Shown: piece after piece, positions 23,312-35,380 of the stretch | How the letters are laid out: every line of letters begins with the position of its first letter | How positions within the stretch are numbered: the stretch's first letter is position 1 | NCBI GenBank assembly: GCA_014706295.1 | Contig: JACSVZ010000022.1 | Location: 7,830,830 to 7,894,829 of the forward strand | DNA from: Lycocorax pyrrhopterus obiensis | Taxonomy: Eukaryota > Chordata > Aves > Passeriformes > Paradisaeidae | DNA length: 64,000 nt | Reading direction: 5' to 3' | The notes under the pieces: generated by a model | What the model was told of the DNA's origin: nothing | What the model saw: only the letters and a program-made list of their open reading frames with translations | Database searches by the model: none | Translations under genes and position numbers: made by a program

Positions 23312-23740
23312 GTGAGTCCCCCCCCAGGTCCTGCAAGGAGCCTGCCAAGGGCTTCATCATCTGTGGGTTGACCGAACCCTTGTTGGGGACACCTGGCAGC
23401 TCCTCATAACCGGACTGGAAAAGTACAAACCTGAGATCTGTCACCTCTACCCTGCTGCGTGTCTCATTCTCTGCCCAGGTATTGCACAGCCCTGCCGGGA
23501 GTCCTGGCAAGCCCGCGAGACCTCTGCTCCTCCACGGCTGCTCCGGCCGGAGACTCCCAGGCAGTGGGATTGTGCAACGCAATAAAAGCCATCCCAGAAC
23601 AGCGTGTGTCCGATACACCCGGATTGGTTTGCAAAACAGGTGTGTTTTTGGCTGGGCAGGGTGGGTCTGGCTGCACCTCGCACGTCAGGTGGCATCAAAG
23701 GAGGCACAGGGTTGAAAGTGGGTGAAGGAGACAAAAGGCA
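23312..23740. other. Spacer with a second CpG patch
   Basis: About nine CpGs lie in 23510-23625. They include the 12-bp palindrome CTCCGGCCGGAG at 23541-23552. AATAAA near 23580 is followed about 20 bp later by GTGTGT, a poly-A-signal-like arrangement. The overlapping frames are not recognised. Confidence 0.4.
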
Positions 23741-23761
23741 GGGTTGGGAGGGAAGCTTGGG
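23741..23761 (+). other. Canonical G-quadruplex motif
   Basis: Four GGG tracts with loops TT, A and AAGCTT fit the G3+N1-7 rule. No promoter is identified nearby. Confidence 0.7.
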
Positions 23762-24418
23762 TGGAGGAGGAGAAGCGGGAGAGGTGGCGGATGAGAGGCT
23801 GGAGTGTGGGTCGTGGTTACGCTGCAACACTGCTGAGGGAATTACCTGGGAGTGCGTGAGGAGAGAAAGGCAAGAGCTGTGCCAGAGCAGGAGCGTTTAT
23901 TGGATGCAGAGGATGAATGTGCCACCTGTGCCCTGGGTGTGCTCAGGCACCCAGAGCTTGGCTCTCCATCACTGGGGGATTCCCTGAGCTTAGGGGTGCA
24001 CAAAGCACCTCAGAGCCCTATACCCCCCGTCTCCCAGACCTTCCCCAAAAGCTCATTTTCCAGCTTTTTTCCCCAGGCTCATTTTCCCCGGCCATGCTCT
24101 TTGGGAAAGGCAGCAGCTCTCCATCCTCTTTGATGTGATAGAGGCAGCCTGAGTGTGGATGGGGCACAATTGGGACCTGTCAGGGTGTGAAAGGTTGGCA
24201 GGAGGCAATGAAGGAAAGATTCAAGGGCTGGCACTACCTGCTTCCACCCCGAGAGAAGGAGCTCTTCCACACACAGCCTATCCTGTCACCCCAACACTGA
24301 CTTGTCCAAACCTGTTGGTGGCCTCTGTACAGCAATTAAACTCTGCTGGAATGGTAAAGTCAGTCTCTATAAATCCAGATCCAAACCGAGTATTTTTTAT
24401 GATGGAGGCCACAGCTTA
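23762..24418. other. Spacer
   Basis: Frames on both strands are not recognised. Nothing else is seen. Confidence 0.45.
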
Positions 24419-24660
24419 ATATAATTATCTGTGACTTACACGCTGGTTACTCTGGTGTGATGTCAGCTTCTCCACACTGTTTATTTTAATTAAAACAGAA
24501 ATTGTAGGTCTTGAGTGCTGGTAATTACAGCCCGTGGACTCAATTTGCCAAAGCCCCTAATTAACCTGTTATGTGTCTACCTGACTTGAGGTGTTAGTTG
24601 AAACATGACTGGTGCAGTGGCATTATGTTGTCTGCAGTGATGGAAATACAGTAGGAAGAC
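24419..24660. promoter_or_regulatory. Candidate conserved non-coding element
   Basis: The block carries TAATATAATTATC, GGTGTGATGTCAGC (T-box-like GGTGTGA beside a CRE-like TGATGTCA), ATTTTAATTAAAAC, GGTAATTACAGCC and CCTAATTAACC. Three TAATTA-type cores occur in about 150 bp, with a T-box-like AGGTGTTA at about 24589. The motif density is enhancer-like; function is inference. Confidence 0.45.
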
Positions 24661-26788
24661 ATGACAGGCTGTGTGATGGGGAATCCATATTTTAAGCTAT
24701 TCTGCATGACATTCCTTTCACTTTTATGCAGATTACCAGTTTCCTACATGAGACTTTGTAAGTGATAGACTTGCTGAGAAAATGGATTTGATGAGGAGTA
24801 GCCTTTTTCCAGAATAATTGTCTCCTGTAAATGCTCAGGAGGGTTTGTAAATCTGGTACCTTTGTGGTAGCAGATTGCAGCAGGACAGGGTGTGCTCCTG
24901 TAAGGATGTTTTTCCCTCTGGAGAAAGGCCGGTCATCTTTCACCTTAATGCTTACAAATACTTCTGCCTGTCCTTGTCAGCTCCCTCTGCCTCAAGACAC
25001 TTTAAAATGCGAGTGCTTCTCTTCCCAGTCCAGCCACAAACTCCTGTCATTCTAATCCCTCTAATTTCTCATCTCGTGCCTGCTGTCATGTTTATGGTGT
25101 TCATCCCCCCATAAAGGCTCTGCATTTTCCCTTCTTCCCATATCTCCATAGCTATTTTATTTGCTCCTTTCTAGACCAGCGTGGCCCACCCATATGTTTC
25201 ACCACCAGTGTAGCAGGGAGTCCTGCCATTGCCCACAGTGGCCAGGATTAGGGCCTAGAGAGAGGCACTCCTTGGCTTTTCCCATTCCCAAAAGCCACAG
25301 CTGTCCAAAAGCTTGGAGCTGCACTGAGTACAAAGAGCACTAATTTAACCTGTAAAATAAATGCTTCCAAGTGGAGCTGCTTTACACAGATCAACCTCGA
25401 CACAATTTGAACCTGTGGTTTTGAGGCAAAATATACAACAGGTACAAGTTAGGCAGCTCTCTGCTTAGATTTGCCATTTTATTGTCTTTTCTTATAATTT
25501 TTTCCTACTTCTCATTTCTGTCCTTTGCATGCAGTGATTTTGCATTTAACTTGCACCTGAATGCTTATTGCAACAAGGCAAAGATATGTGCAAGACCAAT
25601 ATCCAATGCACCCACCCATCTTCAAAAATCATTGGTTTTGGGTGAAAAGTCTCCTCTATTCTTGAACTATTAGAAGAAAGCAGTCTGCTCTTTTAAATAC
25701 AAATGTGAGCCATGGTACTGCCTTTTAACTGGATGACATAAAAATAGAATGCAAGAATTTAATTTATGGGCCATATATTTGAAAAGAGAAGATACTCTAA
25801 GTCCAGTTTATGCTAGAGAGATAAACATGTGAAATTCCATAGGCTGCTCTTCCCTTCAGTTAGGAGTTAATGATGTAGGATATCCAGGTTCTCTTAACCA
25901 TTTTAAGCACTTTGTTTGCTACAGATTTCCCCTGCATTTTGTGGGGTGAGGGAGTGTATTCCATGTAACCTGTCATCATTCAAAGCTGTATTAGTCCATC
26001 AGTCCATGAGAGGAGAGCTGGGGGAAGCAGAAGGGGATGGAGGGAAAGGTACATTGTGTGTGCACACTATGTGTTAGCCAACATCCCACAACACATTAAT
26101 CTTCACTGGTGAGGAGAGACAGGCCAACTCCTTGGGGCTCCACCACTATAACCCTCTCCTCCTCACTCATGAAGATAAATGCCCTTGGAGTGATCAGCCA
26201 TCATGTTCTCTTTATGCATGTGCCAGATGTTGTCTTGTAAGCCAGCCAGAGAGAAATCTTCTCCATGGCGAGCAAACAGGAGCCAGCAGCAGCGACCTTC
26301 CCACAGGTGTGCCTTCCACCCGTCTGTCCATCCTCCTCCATCCACTCTGCTCCTGTGCCAGGAGCTGGCAGGTCATCCATCCTCACCCACTGGGTGGAGC
26401 CGGGCTGGGGGAGCCCCGTTCCCATGGAGGTTGCTGCTGCTTCCCCATTAGGTGTAAATGACAGGGTTTTCCTAAATCCATTGCCCAGGAGCATCTCACG
26501 CAAGGCTGATGAGGAAACAGTGAAGAATAAAATGGGTGTGGAGTTTTCTGGGGCTTGAGGAACAAGCCATGACAGTGCATTGCCTGGCACGGTCTTGTGC
26601 TTGCTTTCCCTCTTCCTCCCTTCCAGAGGTCGGACTCTGCTGACCTCAGATAACCCAGCAAAGTGCCCGGTGCCACATTATCCACACTAATTCTGGAAGA
26701 TGCCAGGCAGGGGTTGCTTTTCCAGGCTGTGAGGCTGTTCAGAGGCAGGGGCTGCTTTGGAGCATGCTTACACCGATTTCCCCTGCCC
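24661..26788. other. Spacer
   Basis: No gene recognised. The minus frame 24692-24943 has a mixed, protein-like composition and an acceptor-like CCATTTTCTCAG inside it, but no convincing donor. Frames at 26132-26590 on both strands are in GC-richer DNA and not recognised. Confidence 0.45.
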
Positions 26789-26808
26789 TCTGTCTCTCTC
26801 TCTCTCCT
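26789..26808. repeat. (CT)n dinucleotide tract
   Basis: A short, slightly imperfect TC/CT run lies inside C/T-rich DNA. Confidence 0.85.
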
Positions 26809-27399
26809 TGTCATCCTCATGGACTCGCTTGCCTCTGACTTTGGCAGAGCAATGGCCAAAGCAGGGAAGCAAATCCTGCGGATGGAGTCCCAGAGCCTGC
26901 TGTGAGGCTGGACTGCCCCAGCGCCTGCAAGTCTGAGCAGAACCTGATCCGCGCGTCCTATCGGTCACTGCCTCCTCCCACCCCGAGACTCTGAATTCCC
27001 AGCAAGGACAGCCTAATCCAAGATAAAACATAGAATTAAAGAGAGATTAAGTTTGTTTCAACAGCAAACTCTAAACTGTTGGTAATAGGCATGAGTCTTC
27101 TTGTACAGAAGGGGTGGAATCTTTTTCCTTTGGAAAACAACAGCCAAGTTCCCATCCAGGCCCTCCAGAATCTTAGCCTATATTGTTTCATATATTAGAA
27201 ATTAGTCTAGGTAATTATATTGCTGTTGAATTAAGGGAGATACAGAAATGGTAACTCTAAGTATTTTTATTATTATTATCGCTGACAGTTGCAAGGTTCT
27301 CACTAGAATGGGAAGCTCAGAGTGTCTTAAGTTGACATAAATAAAAGAAAGACCCATGGGCTCTCAGCATTATTTTATGTCTTGAAGAAATACCCAGGA
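26809..27399. other. Spacer
   Basis: Nothing recognisable; a TTATTATTATTAT stretch lies near 27269. Confidence 0.45.
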
Positions 27400-27760
27400 A
27401 ACACAATTAGCAGAATGCAGTTGGATCATTTATAACAGAAAACCCAGCAGATTCATTAAAGCGCCGGTTCCAGCTGTTTGCAGCACACAGGGTTAACTGA
27501 AGGCTTTCTCCTGCTGTGCTGTGGGACACTGCTTGACAGGATGCTGTGTTAATCTTCCCAGGATATGCATGGAAATCACCGGGCAGGTCTTCACGAACTG
27601 GATCAATCAGAGAGCAGCCTCGGAGCTGGCTGCTCCGTTTGGCTGCCGTTCAGAAACACACATGCCAGGGAGGGATAACTCCATCCTGAGCTGCTGTGTA
27701 TCAATGCATCAGCTTGTAGACATGTGCTAGACAGCTTGAGGAGGAGACGGCCGTGAATCA
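27400..27760. promoter_or_regulatory. Candidate conserved non-coding element
   Basis: Complex sequence with preserved CpGs (GCGCCGG, CACCGGGC, TCACGAAC, CCGTTTGGCTGCCGTTC) holds a CATTAAAGCG word, GATATGCATGGAAATCACC and GAACTGGATCAATCAGAG. The 69-codon frame 27521-27730 crosses it but shows no domain. Composition resembles an enhancer more than spacer; no alignment was possible. Confidence 0.4.
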
Positions 27761-28087
27761 GCCATGTGAAAGGGGCTGTGTTTTCTAAACAGGAGCAAAC
27801 TGCTCCGGGCTCAGATTTAAGACTCCGGTTCAGAAGACCAGAAATATGTATTCTTCTCATTTATCTCTGAGCCGCACTGTTTTCCCACGGATCTCCCCAC
27901 CTGCATGTGCAAGTGCCCAGGCTGGTACCTCCTCCTGGTTGGGCAATTGGGTCAGTAACACCATTGCTCAACCACAGAGCTCCACTGCTCTCTGACATAG
28001 ACCAGGACGAGCTCTGGCATCCCTGCAGTCAGGAGGCTCAAACACCTCTAGGTTACAGGTCAGGAGTCAACACACCAGCATATTTAG
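27761..28087. other. Spacer
   Basis: No feature recognised between the candidate element and the CR1 relic. Confidence 0.45.
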
Positions 28088-28218
28088 GTTGCAAGTTCGT
28101 GGCAGCAGGGACCGTTGCTTTGTTCTGTGTTTGGATAGTGTCCTGCCCGTGGGGCCATGGCTCCAGGTTAGAGCCCTGCAATGCCACACTAATACAGCGA
28201 AATTAAATAATAAATTAG
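28088..28218 (+). mobile_element. Ancient CR1-type LINE 3' UTR relic (turtle-like subfamily)
   Basis: The order TTGCAAGTTCGTGGCAGCAGG, GGACCGTTGCTTTGTTCTGTG, TTTGGATAGTGTCCTGCCCG, GGGGCCATGGCTCCAGG, then CTAATACAGCGAAATTAAAT and AATAAATTA matches a 3' UTR very common in turtle genomes. That UTR runs TTGTAAGCTC..GGGCAGGGACC..TTTTTGTTCTGTGTTTG.., then an ATGGGGTCCTGGTCC block, and a tail AATACAAATAATAAATAATAA. Both the order and spacing agree over about 130 bp. In a bird it must predate most lineage-specific CR1 copies. Identification is from memory of the family, not a search. Confidence 0.65.
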
Positions 28219-31189
28219 CAGCAATAGCCATAGTAATTAGCACTTGCTTTGACTTGTTGCCACGGACCCACCAGCCACAAACATTAGTCAGGTTTTGTGA
28301 TCATGTCTTCCAAACTGCAGCTGCTTGCAAAACACCTACTGTCTCTTCACACATGGAAAAGGCGGAAAAAGTCAGAAAAACCGTTGTCTACAACATATCT
28401 CATCACCCAGATCCTTCTGGGTTGGCAGTGTTTTCCTCTAGCTGTAAAAAGTCTCTCCCCACTCAGGTTCCATCAGGTGCCTGAGTACTGATCTCTGCCA
28501 GGTAAGGTTCTACACTGCATCTCCTGTGGGGAAGCAAAGGAGGGATGATGCTCAGCTGGATTTCTTCTGTCTGTCATTGAGTATCAGCCACAGCATGAGT
28601 TAAAATAGGGGCATAATAGGATAAATGAAAGGGAGTGATTGAGAAGATGTGGGCGACGTGACAGACAAGCAAGCTCCTTGCATGTTGATGAGAACAGCTT
28701 TATCCAGGCGATGGTTGATTTCTTTTTGTCTTGTTTAAAGGGGCAGCATCTTTGAGAAGCCTGTATTTCTTAAAGGATAATAGTCATATTGCAGAAAAAT
28801 CCCATGTCTTCCCACCGAATCAATTCTATATTCATTTAACCAAAAAAAAAAAAATACAGGGCAAATTAAAACAACAATTTCAAAAGAAATCCAGTATGGG
28901 ACAGGAAACCTTCACAGGAGTTGTCAGCCAAACACATAAAGAATGGGTCTGTGAAAAATGGGAACCCGTTGTGAAACAAGCTGATATTTCAGTGAGGTTT
29001 TAATAATCCAGAGCATCACAACAATGGAAAGTCTGCCAGCACTCAAGAACTACATGTGAGAAAGGCTCTTGCAGCCTCTGTGTTCATCTTTCAACAGAGG
29101 TGCTTGCTAACGCCATCACACTGTTCTGCTTTTATTGTCTATGCTTTATACACATGCATTATTCCCAGGCATTTACTGCAGCCCTGCAATTTGGAGAAGC
29201 ACAGAACACGGAGATCCATAGAAGGAAAATGCGTAGATGGATTTGAAAGCAATCCTTGCTGAAGGAGCCTTAAGGCCTAGGTGTGTTTACAGCCTTGACA
29301 AAGTTACAGAAAGATGAAAGAGAAGGTGCAGGAAAACATGTAATTAAAGTAGAGTGATGTTACTGTGCACTTAAAAACTCAGAATGAACATGGAGAGCTT
29401 TTATCACAGGTGGTGCTGCTCTGCTGTCACCAGCTCTCCCATACAGAGGTCATTCAGACACAGAAAGGACAAAAAGAGGCATCAAGACTGCTTCTAAACA
29501 AGGCACAAGTCGAAGAGGAGTCCCATCGAAGGTAGTTTGGAAAGACCAACAATGATGAACAATTTGGTGATGAAACAAAATACTCTGGAGGCAGTTTAAA
29601 GAAGGCAGTCCAGGTCAAAGCTGTTGTGATGGGAAAGAACTTTTAAATTGTTCCAGGTTTAAGGGGACCCAATGTTCCTTCTGGTTGAGGAATCAGTTCC
29701 AGCTGGAGACTGGCCAGTTTAGGATCTATGAAGAGATACCAACTCAAATTCCAAGGGAGGACAGGAACTGGTAGGTACGATTAGACTTCTCATGCATTCT
29801 ATCTACGATCTTGATAGTGAGAGCAACCCAAACCAGATAACTCTGATGCAGTTAGAATCAGCCATTCCACAAGCACTTAGGGACAATTCCTGGATTCAAG
29901 GTTCTAGTGTGAATTGTAGTAAAAATCAGTGAGAGAGAACAGCATTAATCAGGGTGGTGTTCACAAAGTCATAGTGTTAAACAGAATTACTGCTGTTACC
30001 AGAGTGAGGATCTGCTCTGTTGGAAGAATCCCAGTACATATCACAGGCTGTACTGTATTCCACAGGTACTACTGGGAGTTAATTCTCTCATAAGCCAGGA
30101 GCAGCGGTGTGGCAGCACAGTGCCCATAAGGAGGAAAAGGGAAAATAATGTTAATCCGGCAGTGGGACGAGCTGCAGCTCTCTGTGTAGAAAAGACTGCA
30201 CCTCACACTCCTGCAGTCATACAGTCCAGTCCCCTGCTGGCATCTCATAAATCTGTGCCAATTTCATTTATGACCTCCAAACTCATCATGTGAAGGCCCT
30301 GCACAGATATCTACAGCTGTGTTATCCTTCTGCACAGGTTAGAGGAGGTGCCGTAGCCCAGGAAAATGCCCAACCTCTCACCAAAACCTTCACTCTGCTG
30401 CTCCACTGTCCCAGGAGCTGGTGGAAGTGAGCTGCTTTCACCAGATTTTAGCTTTCCCAGTGTCAGTGTCTGACCCAAAATGATACTCTGGATAGTTCTC
30501 TATCATACCACAGATGTTTCGCAAATACTTGTCATTGCCTCAGTTTCCCCCCTCTGAAATGACATCTTTGAGACATTCAGGAGTTAACAGTTTTCTCACT
30601 GCCATTGGGAACAATATGGTTTCTGTGCTCCTTACTGGAGCTCATGTAGGTGATTTCATGGGATCTTCTACTTACCATGGCCAGGGGTGCTCACACCAAG
30701 AAATAAAACAAGTGGGCAAAGGAGTGGAGGGAAAGCTGAGACCATGGGGTGGTGATCCAGCTTGCTGGAGCCACAACAGTGGGCAACGGCAGGTCCAGGA
30801 ACCAGAACTTCAGCCCTCCCAGGGCCAAGCCATCCTTTCAGCACAGATCTCTGCCGGGAGGCTTTGTGTCCATACCAAGTATCCCATTCATGCCCGAAAT
30901 TAAGCAGGAGATTTCCTGTGTCTGCAGAGACACCGACGGCAGCTTTCGGCAGGGTGGAGTCCCAGGTATTCTCCTGTGTCAGGTGCCATCCAGAAACATC
31001 AGGGATAGGAGTGATCCCACTGCTGAGTGGCCTCAGCTGTCATCAGCGATGTGATGACTATTCCTTGTGTGAGCAGGTTACAGCTAAGGAAAGACGAGGT
31101 GTGAGGGCTGTGTTTATTTCACTGTATTTTAATGAAGAAACTGGAGCTGCTGTCAGCATTACCCGTGGGTGCATCAGCCACAAATCAAC
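28219..31189. other. Long spacer
   Basis: The first 70 bp (CAGCAATAGCCATAGTAATTAGCACTTGC) look enhancer-like and directly follow the CR1 relic. A strong donor-like CAG/GTAAGG sits at 28499-28507, but upstream frames are closed. An A13 run is near 28841. Frames at 30514-31199 lie in one GC-richer block and are not recognised. The remainder is featureless. Confidence 0.45.
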
Positions 31190-31400
31190 ACTTAAATAAA
31201 TGAACTAAATGACGTGATGTCAACTCCACATTCACAGCAAAGTACTTGGTCAGAGCACAGACCGAGCACTTTGTAATGTTCAGCCTATCCCCAAAATAAC
31301 CCTTCGGGTAAAAGCCTGAACTAATTAACGAGTAGGCGTCCTGTTCTGAAAGGCAAAGAACTCAGGGGACACAAATGTTAACATTGAGTATCACCGAAAC
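31190..31400. promoter_or_regulatory. Weak candidate conserved element
   Basis: AAATGACGTGATGTCAAC (overlapping CRE-like words) is followed by CTTGGTCAGAG, a TAATTAACGAG homeodomain word with a CpG, and GGCGTCC. CpGs are retained against a CpG-poor background. Motif content only; low certainty. Confidence 0.3.
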
Positions 31401-32483
31401 TAATCAACACTACAAATGTCTACAGAAATCTAAATCTGGAGTTTCTCATCCTTGCCTCACACCAGCCTGAGCTGCAAACAGCAGAGAAATCTCAGTTGTT
31501 CCCCTGGGGTGCTCCATTCCACTGTGCCCCAAGGGGATATTGATGGGAACCATCAGCAGGAGAGTTTGGTTAGTGCCAGCCCCAGCTATGGAGCAGGGGG
31601 AGGAGGGAGGTGGGTGACTCAGGAGTCCTTCCAGCTTTGAGAAGTGAGAGTTGGTGCCAGCCCAGGTGACTCAGGCTCTAACGCAGGTGCCTGTGACAGA
31701 GGCTGCAGGCCCTTCCCACCCCTGAGCCCTTTCCTGTGATGCTGCTCTGGGTCAGTCCCTCGAGCAGTGCTGAGCTGCCTCAGTTGCTTTACCAAGCAGC
31801 ACTTTGTCCCCATGCCAGGGGGGATTGCTGTGCCACTTTGGTGCCCTGGTTGCTGAGGGCAGGCCCTGCCATTTGTCTGGGAGGGCAGCTCCTTCCAGAC
31901 CTTTCCCATACCCCATCCAAGCACTGCCTCCTGGGCATGCAATGGAGGTACAACACTTCTTACTGCTCTTCTGGCCTCCTTTGCCCCACAGAGCACCAAT
32001 ATTTCTATATGAAGCCATATGCTGCTGCACTGGCAGTTTTCTGCTGAGTGGCAGCAAACCTTTTCTAAAAATAATCCTAATTTACTCTCTTTGGCCCTCA
32101 GTTTAACCACTCAAATGTTCCTCTTTAAGGAGGTGGCAGCTGCTTTGATCTGCTCCAGTGAAGGTGGATAGAAAGTCTGAAGCTTGCTGGAAGGCAGCTG
32201 TTTTTCTACTGTGGCCTTCTGGGAAGATCTTGTGGGTAAGGGAAGGATTAAAGCAGAGGTGATGCCTCTCAGGACCTTAATTAGTGGAGGGAAACACCTT
32301 GACTGCTGTATTCTGTGAGTGTCTCAGTCAGTTAATACCACCTCTGGGGCCCACACTGCTTCTGCACAGTCATCAGAGCAGCTCTCCTGGGTGCAGGGAA
32401 AACTGAGTAGGAGTGATGAAGAGCTGAAAAATACAGGAGCCTTCAACTGCATCTGCATTTTGGAGGGAGCCTGATGAGTTTAC
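31401..32483. other. Spacer, GC-rich at 31.5-32.0 kb
   Basis: A 163-codon minus frame (31619-32110) overlaps plus frames of about 100 codons, which points to stop-poor composition. No domain is recognised. Confidence 0.45.
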
Positions 32484-32530
32484 ACAGTCCCTCTGTGTTT
32501 TACAGTCCCTCTGGGTTTTACAGTCTCTGT
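32484..32530. repeat. 18-bp tandem repeat, about 2.6 copies
   Basis: Units at 32484-32501 and 32502-32519 (ACAGTCCCTCTGTGTTTT and ACAGTCCCTCTGGGTTTT) differ at one base. A third partial copy, ACAGTCTCTG, follows. Confidence 0.9.
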
Positions 32531-33869
32531 CCAATGCAGATCTCCTTCATGTAGGAGCTCCACAGAGTTTGGGTGCCGCTCTGCTGACTGTAATTAAGTG
32601 CTCCCTGGCTAAATGGTTTTGTTCAGTTTATATGTGATATTTTCCTGGAAGGCTATTAAATGCATGCTGTTTTCCTAAGATAGAGGCTTTTGAAGCTATT
32701 CCAGGCTTTCATATAAAGATGCTTTTAGCCAGTTGCAGTAAATAGGAGGATGAATGCTTTTCTGAGTGCCATGTGAGGCCATCAGAGGCAGATGGAGAGT
32801 TCTCAGCACGGCTGTTTTTGTATTTGGTGACTGGGTTGGTTCCCCTTACAGAGATTCTGCAGAAGTCCAATGGATTTCAGAGACTTGTGCAAAGCTGTCC
32901 TGGTATCACAAACCCCTGGTGCAGGCAATCAGGGACTTTCCATCAGTCCGTATGACACGAGAAATGCTATTTTGAGATGTCCCCTCTTCCTCTTACCCAA
33001 GCTGTCCTCAGTGTCTTTAGGTTTTGAGTGCTCTCTGTTCAGAGCAGGTCAGACAAAACATTCACTCGTGCAAACCCATGGGCAGATGAAGACTGTTCAG
33101 GAGCTCTGTGGCTTGAAGGAGACCTCAGGGCATCCAAGTGGGCCAGTGTGGGTAGGTTGGTCTGCCCAGAGGTGTCCTCTGTTGAAGTCTTCCTCAGATC
33201 TTGCCTTACTTTCAGCTTTGCAGCTTGAGCAACCATCAGTCATCACCTCAGCAGTGCCAAGGTCAAGACAGAGCAAATATATCCGGCTGTGGCAGTTGCT
33301 CTTCTGTTGAATCCTTAATCCCTGAAATTAGTAACTAAATTAGCCAAGGCAATGGCCAGAGCTGGACTAGTCAGTTAGTTGCTGCAAGAACAAACCATCC
33401 AGGTTCACTTATTTCTTAGGAAGGAACTTCAAGCTCTCTTACATGTTAGAGGTTGAGGGAGCAGATTTCAGAGGAACTTGCACAGCTCATTTGATTCCTC
33501 TATGCAGCAAAATCATTGTAATTTCAAATCATGACATGCAGGCTGCAAACTATGATGGGTTCTGGGGACTGAGAAGGAATCTGAAATTGGATCTTGGCTC
33601 TGAAGGAGGCACATGACCAATCTCCAGGCATCCCCAAATTCTGATGTGGGAAGAGCTCGTTCTGAATGCTACACATAATCCCCAGTTCTATTAAGGTCCA
33701 AACTGATTTTTAATTTTTTTTTTGTCTGAATACCACCTCATATATAGCCCATATACCCCTCACTCAGGGATGCTTTAAAATGGGGATCAAGTTCTCCTCT
33801 GTCACAGAGCGCTGAGGAGGGATTCAAAAACTCAGGAGGAGCCTATTAAATGTTTTAGGGCAGGTTGCC
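32531..33869. other. Spacer
   Basis: No recognisable gene. The 146-codon plus frame at 32870-33310 is Ser/Leu/Cys-rich and shares its DNA with other frames; no domain is seen. Confidence 0.45.
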
Positions 33870-34460
33870 AGTTCTTTTGCCAGCACACAGACTACTACAA
33901 ATTCTTACACGCACATACATAGTTCAGACTCGCCCTGCGCAGTGACACCAACCGCATTTAATTCCCATGCATACCATCCCTCTTTGCCAGCCTCCTCTCT
34001 GACGCTTTTTTCCTTGTTCTCCACAAACACAATTCCAAATTCAGTCCCTGAGTTTCCATTAAGGATGAGCAAAACAGAGCTTTAAACTCTGAAGCTGTTT
34101 TAACCCATTTGCTCCTGGATCAAAGAGCTTCCCAGTTTTGTTCCAACAACTCAGGAAACTTTCCCCTACTGAAATCATGGTAGGAAAAAAAAAAAAGGAG
34201 GACTAAAAAGAAATTAGTTTTGCTAAGGTGGAGCAGTTTTCCTTCTCTGGTGTGGTTTTACTTGCAGAGATGTGAGTTAAAGGAATGATGGTGAATACAA
34301 TCTTAGGACTGATCTGAGTCTTCTATGAATATTCCTTTGTGGAGCACACTCCAGTGTATTCTGGTCTGGACTTGTGGCGGGGAGTTCAAGGTCACATTAA
34401 AGAGGCTGACAGTGCAGCTCGGCTCCTGCAGCACCTGCTCATGCATTGGCTCTGATCCTT
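33870..34460. promoter_or_regulatory. Candidate element with an ERR/NR5A site
   Basis: Two parts stand out. 33890-33990 has spaced CpGs and ATTTAATTCCCATGCATACC. 34290-34440 contains TCAAGGTCA at 34386-34394, a full extended half-site for ERR or NR5A nuclear receptors, flanked by GTGGCGGGGAG and CATTAAAG. Whether either is bound is unknown. Confidence 0.35.
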
Positions 34461-35149
34461 TTTCAGCAAAACAAAAATTACATTAATAACTATAAAAAAC
34501 CAAGCTCCTGACATGCCATGAGGTTTCAGTCTGAGTTTTTTTTGTTGTTCTTATGAGGAAAGCAGCATTAGCTGGAGCACAGGGTAGGTGTATCATTCAG
34601 CACTGATGGAGTTAATCGTGATCCCTTTTCCTATGGCCATCCACCACTGGGTGAGTGTAGCTGCATTGTCCATGATCACAGCACTGTGTTAAATGTGCTG
34701 CTCTTCCTGGAGCCATAATGTGAAATACGCAGGGCTGTACTAACAAAGACCTTACACTCCATTTTGTGTGTGAAAACATGGAGCTTTTCCATGAGCAGCT
34801 CCTGGCCCCTCATGGCATCATGGTGCAGCCTGTGCTTTTACAGTTCACTGAGAGCTGCCTCAGCAGATACAACAGAAATGTCTGTTTTCCAGGATTTAAA
34901 ATTGTGCTGAGAAAAAAAAAAATTCAATGGGCTGAAGCTCGGCATTTCAAGGCTTGTCCAAGGAGTCATTTCCTCCTATTGCACCAGATTCTGTCATCTT
35001 CAAAGGGTGAATTTCTATTTCTTTGCTACTGAGACTGGTAAGAGTCACCAAAAGAAAGAGTGAAAAAGTCTGAGTATTAACTTCAGATCAGGCATGTTTT
35101 AAATTGAGCAATGAGCACCTTGCGTACACAGTCATGAAATACGTATTTC
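34461..35149. other. Spacer
   Basis: No recognised gene. A donor-like CTG/GTAAGA at 35036-35043 follows a frame that ends just before it. No convincing exon. Confidence 0.45.
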
Positions 35150-35380
35150 CCCAACAGGGAATTAGTTATTGATAAATCCACCATGGGATGTAGCAACAAC
35201 TTCCAATGTTCTGTAAGATAAGAGTTATCATTTAATCAGCCAGGAGAATGAGATGAAATGAATACTACATAATAAGCGTTATTCTTGTGGGGGTGCCAGC
35301 TCCAACCCAGCAATTTTAAATTGAAGCTTGCTGATGGTTTTCATTACTCTGATCTGGTCTGAGCTCTGTGCTCTGGCTCA
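35150..35380. promoter_or_regulatory. Candidate conserved non-coding element
   Basis: The AT-rich block has TTAGTTATTGATAAATCC, AGATAAGAGTTATCATTTAATC (GATA-type AGATAAG and TTATC facing each other) and ATAATAAGCGTTATTC. Paired GATA words plus a lone CpG make it more enhancer-like than adjacent spacer. Inference only. Confidence 0.35.

Noticed and set aside
28219..28507. Coding exon ending at the strong donor CAG/GTAAGG near 28501
   Set aside because: All frames from the plausible acceptors close before the donor.
31619..32110. 163-codon minus frame
   Set aside because: Shares stop-poor GC-rich DNA with plus frames of similar size; no domain.
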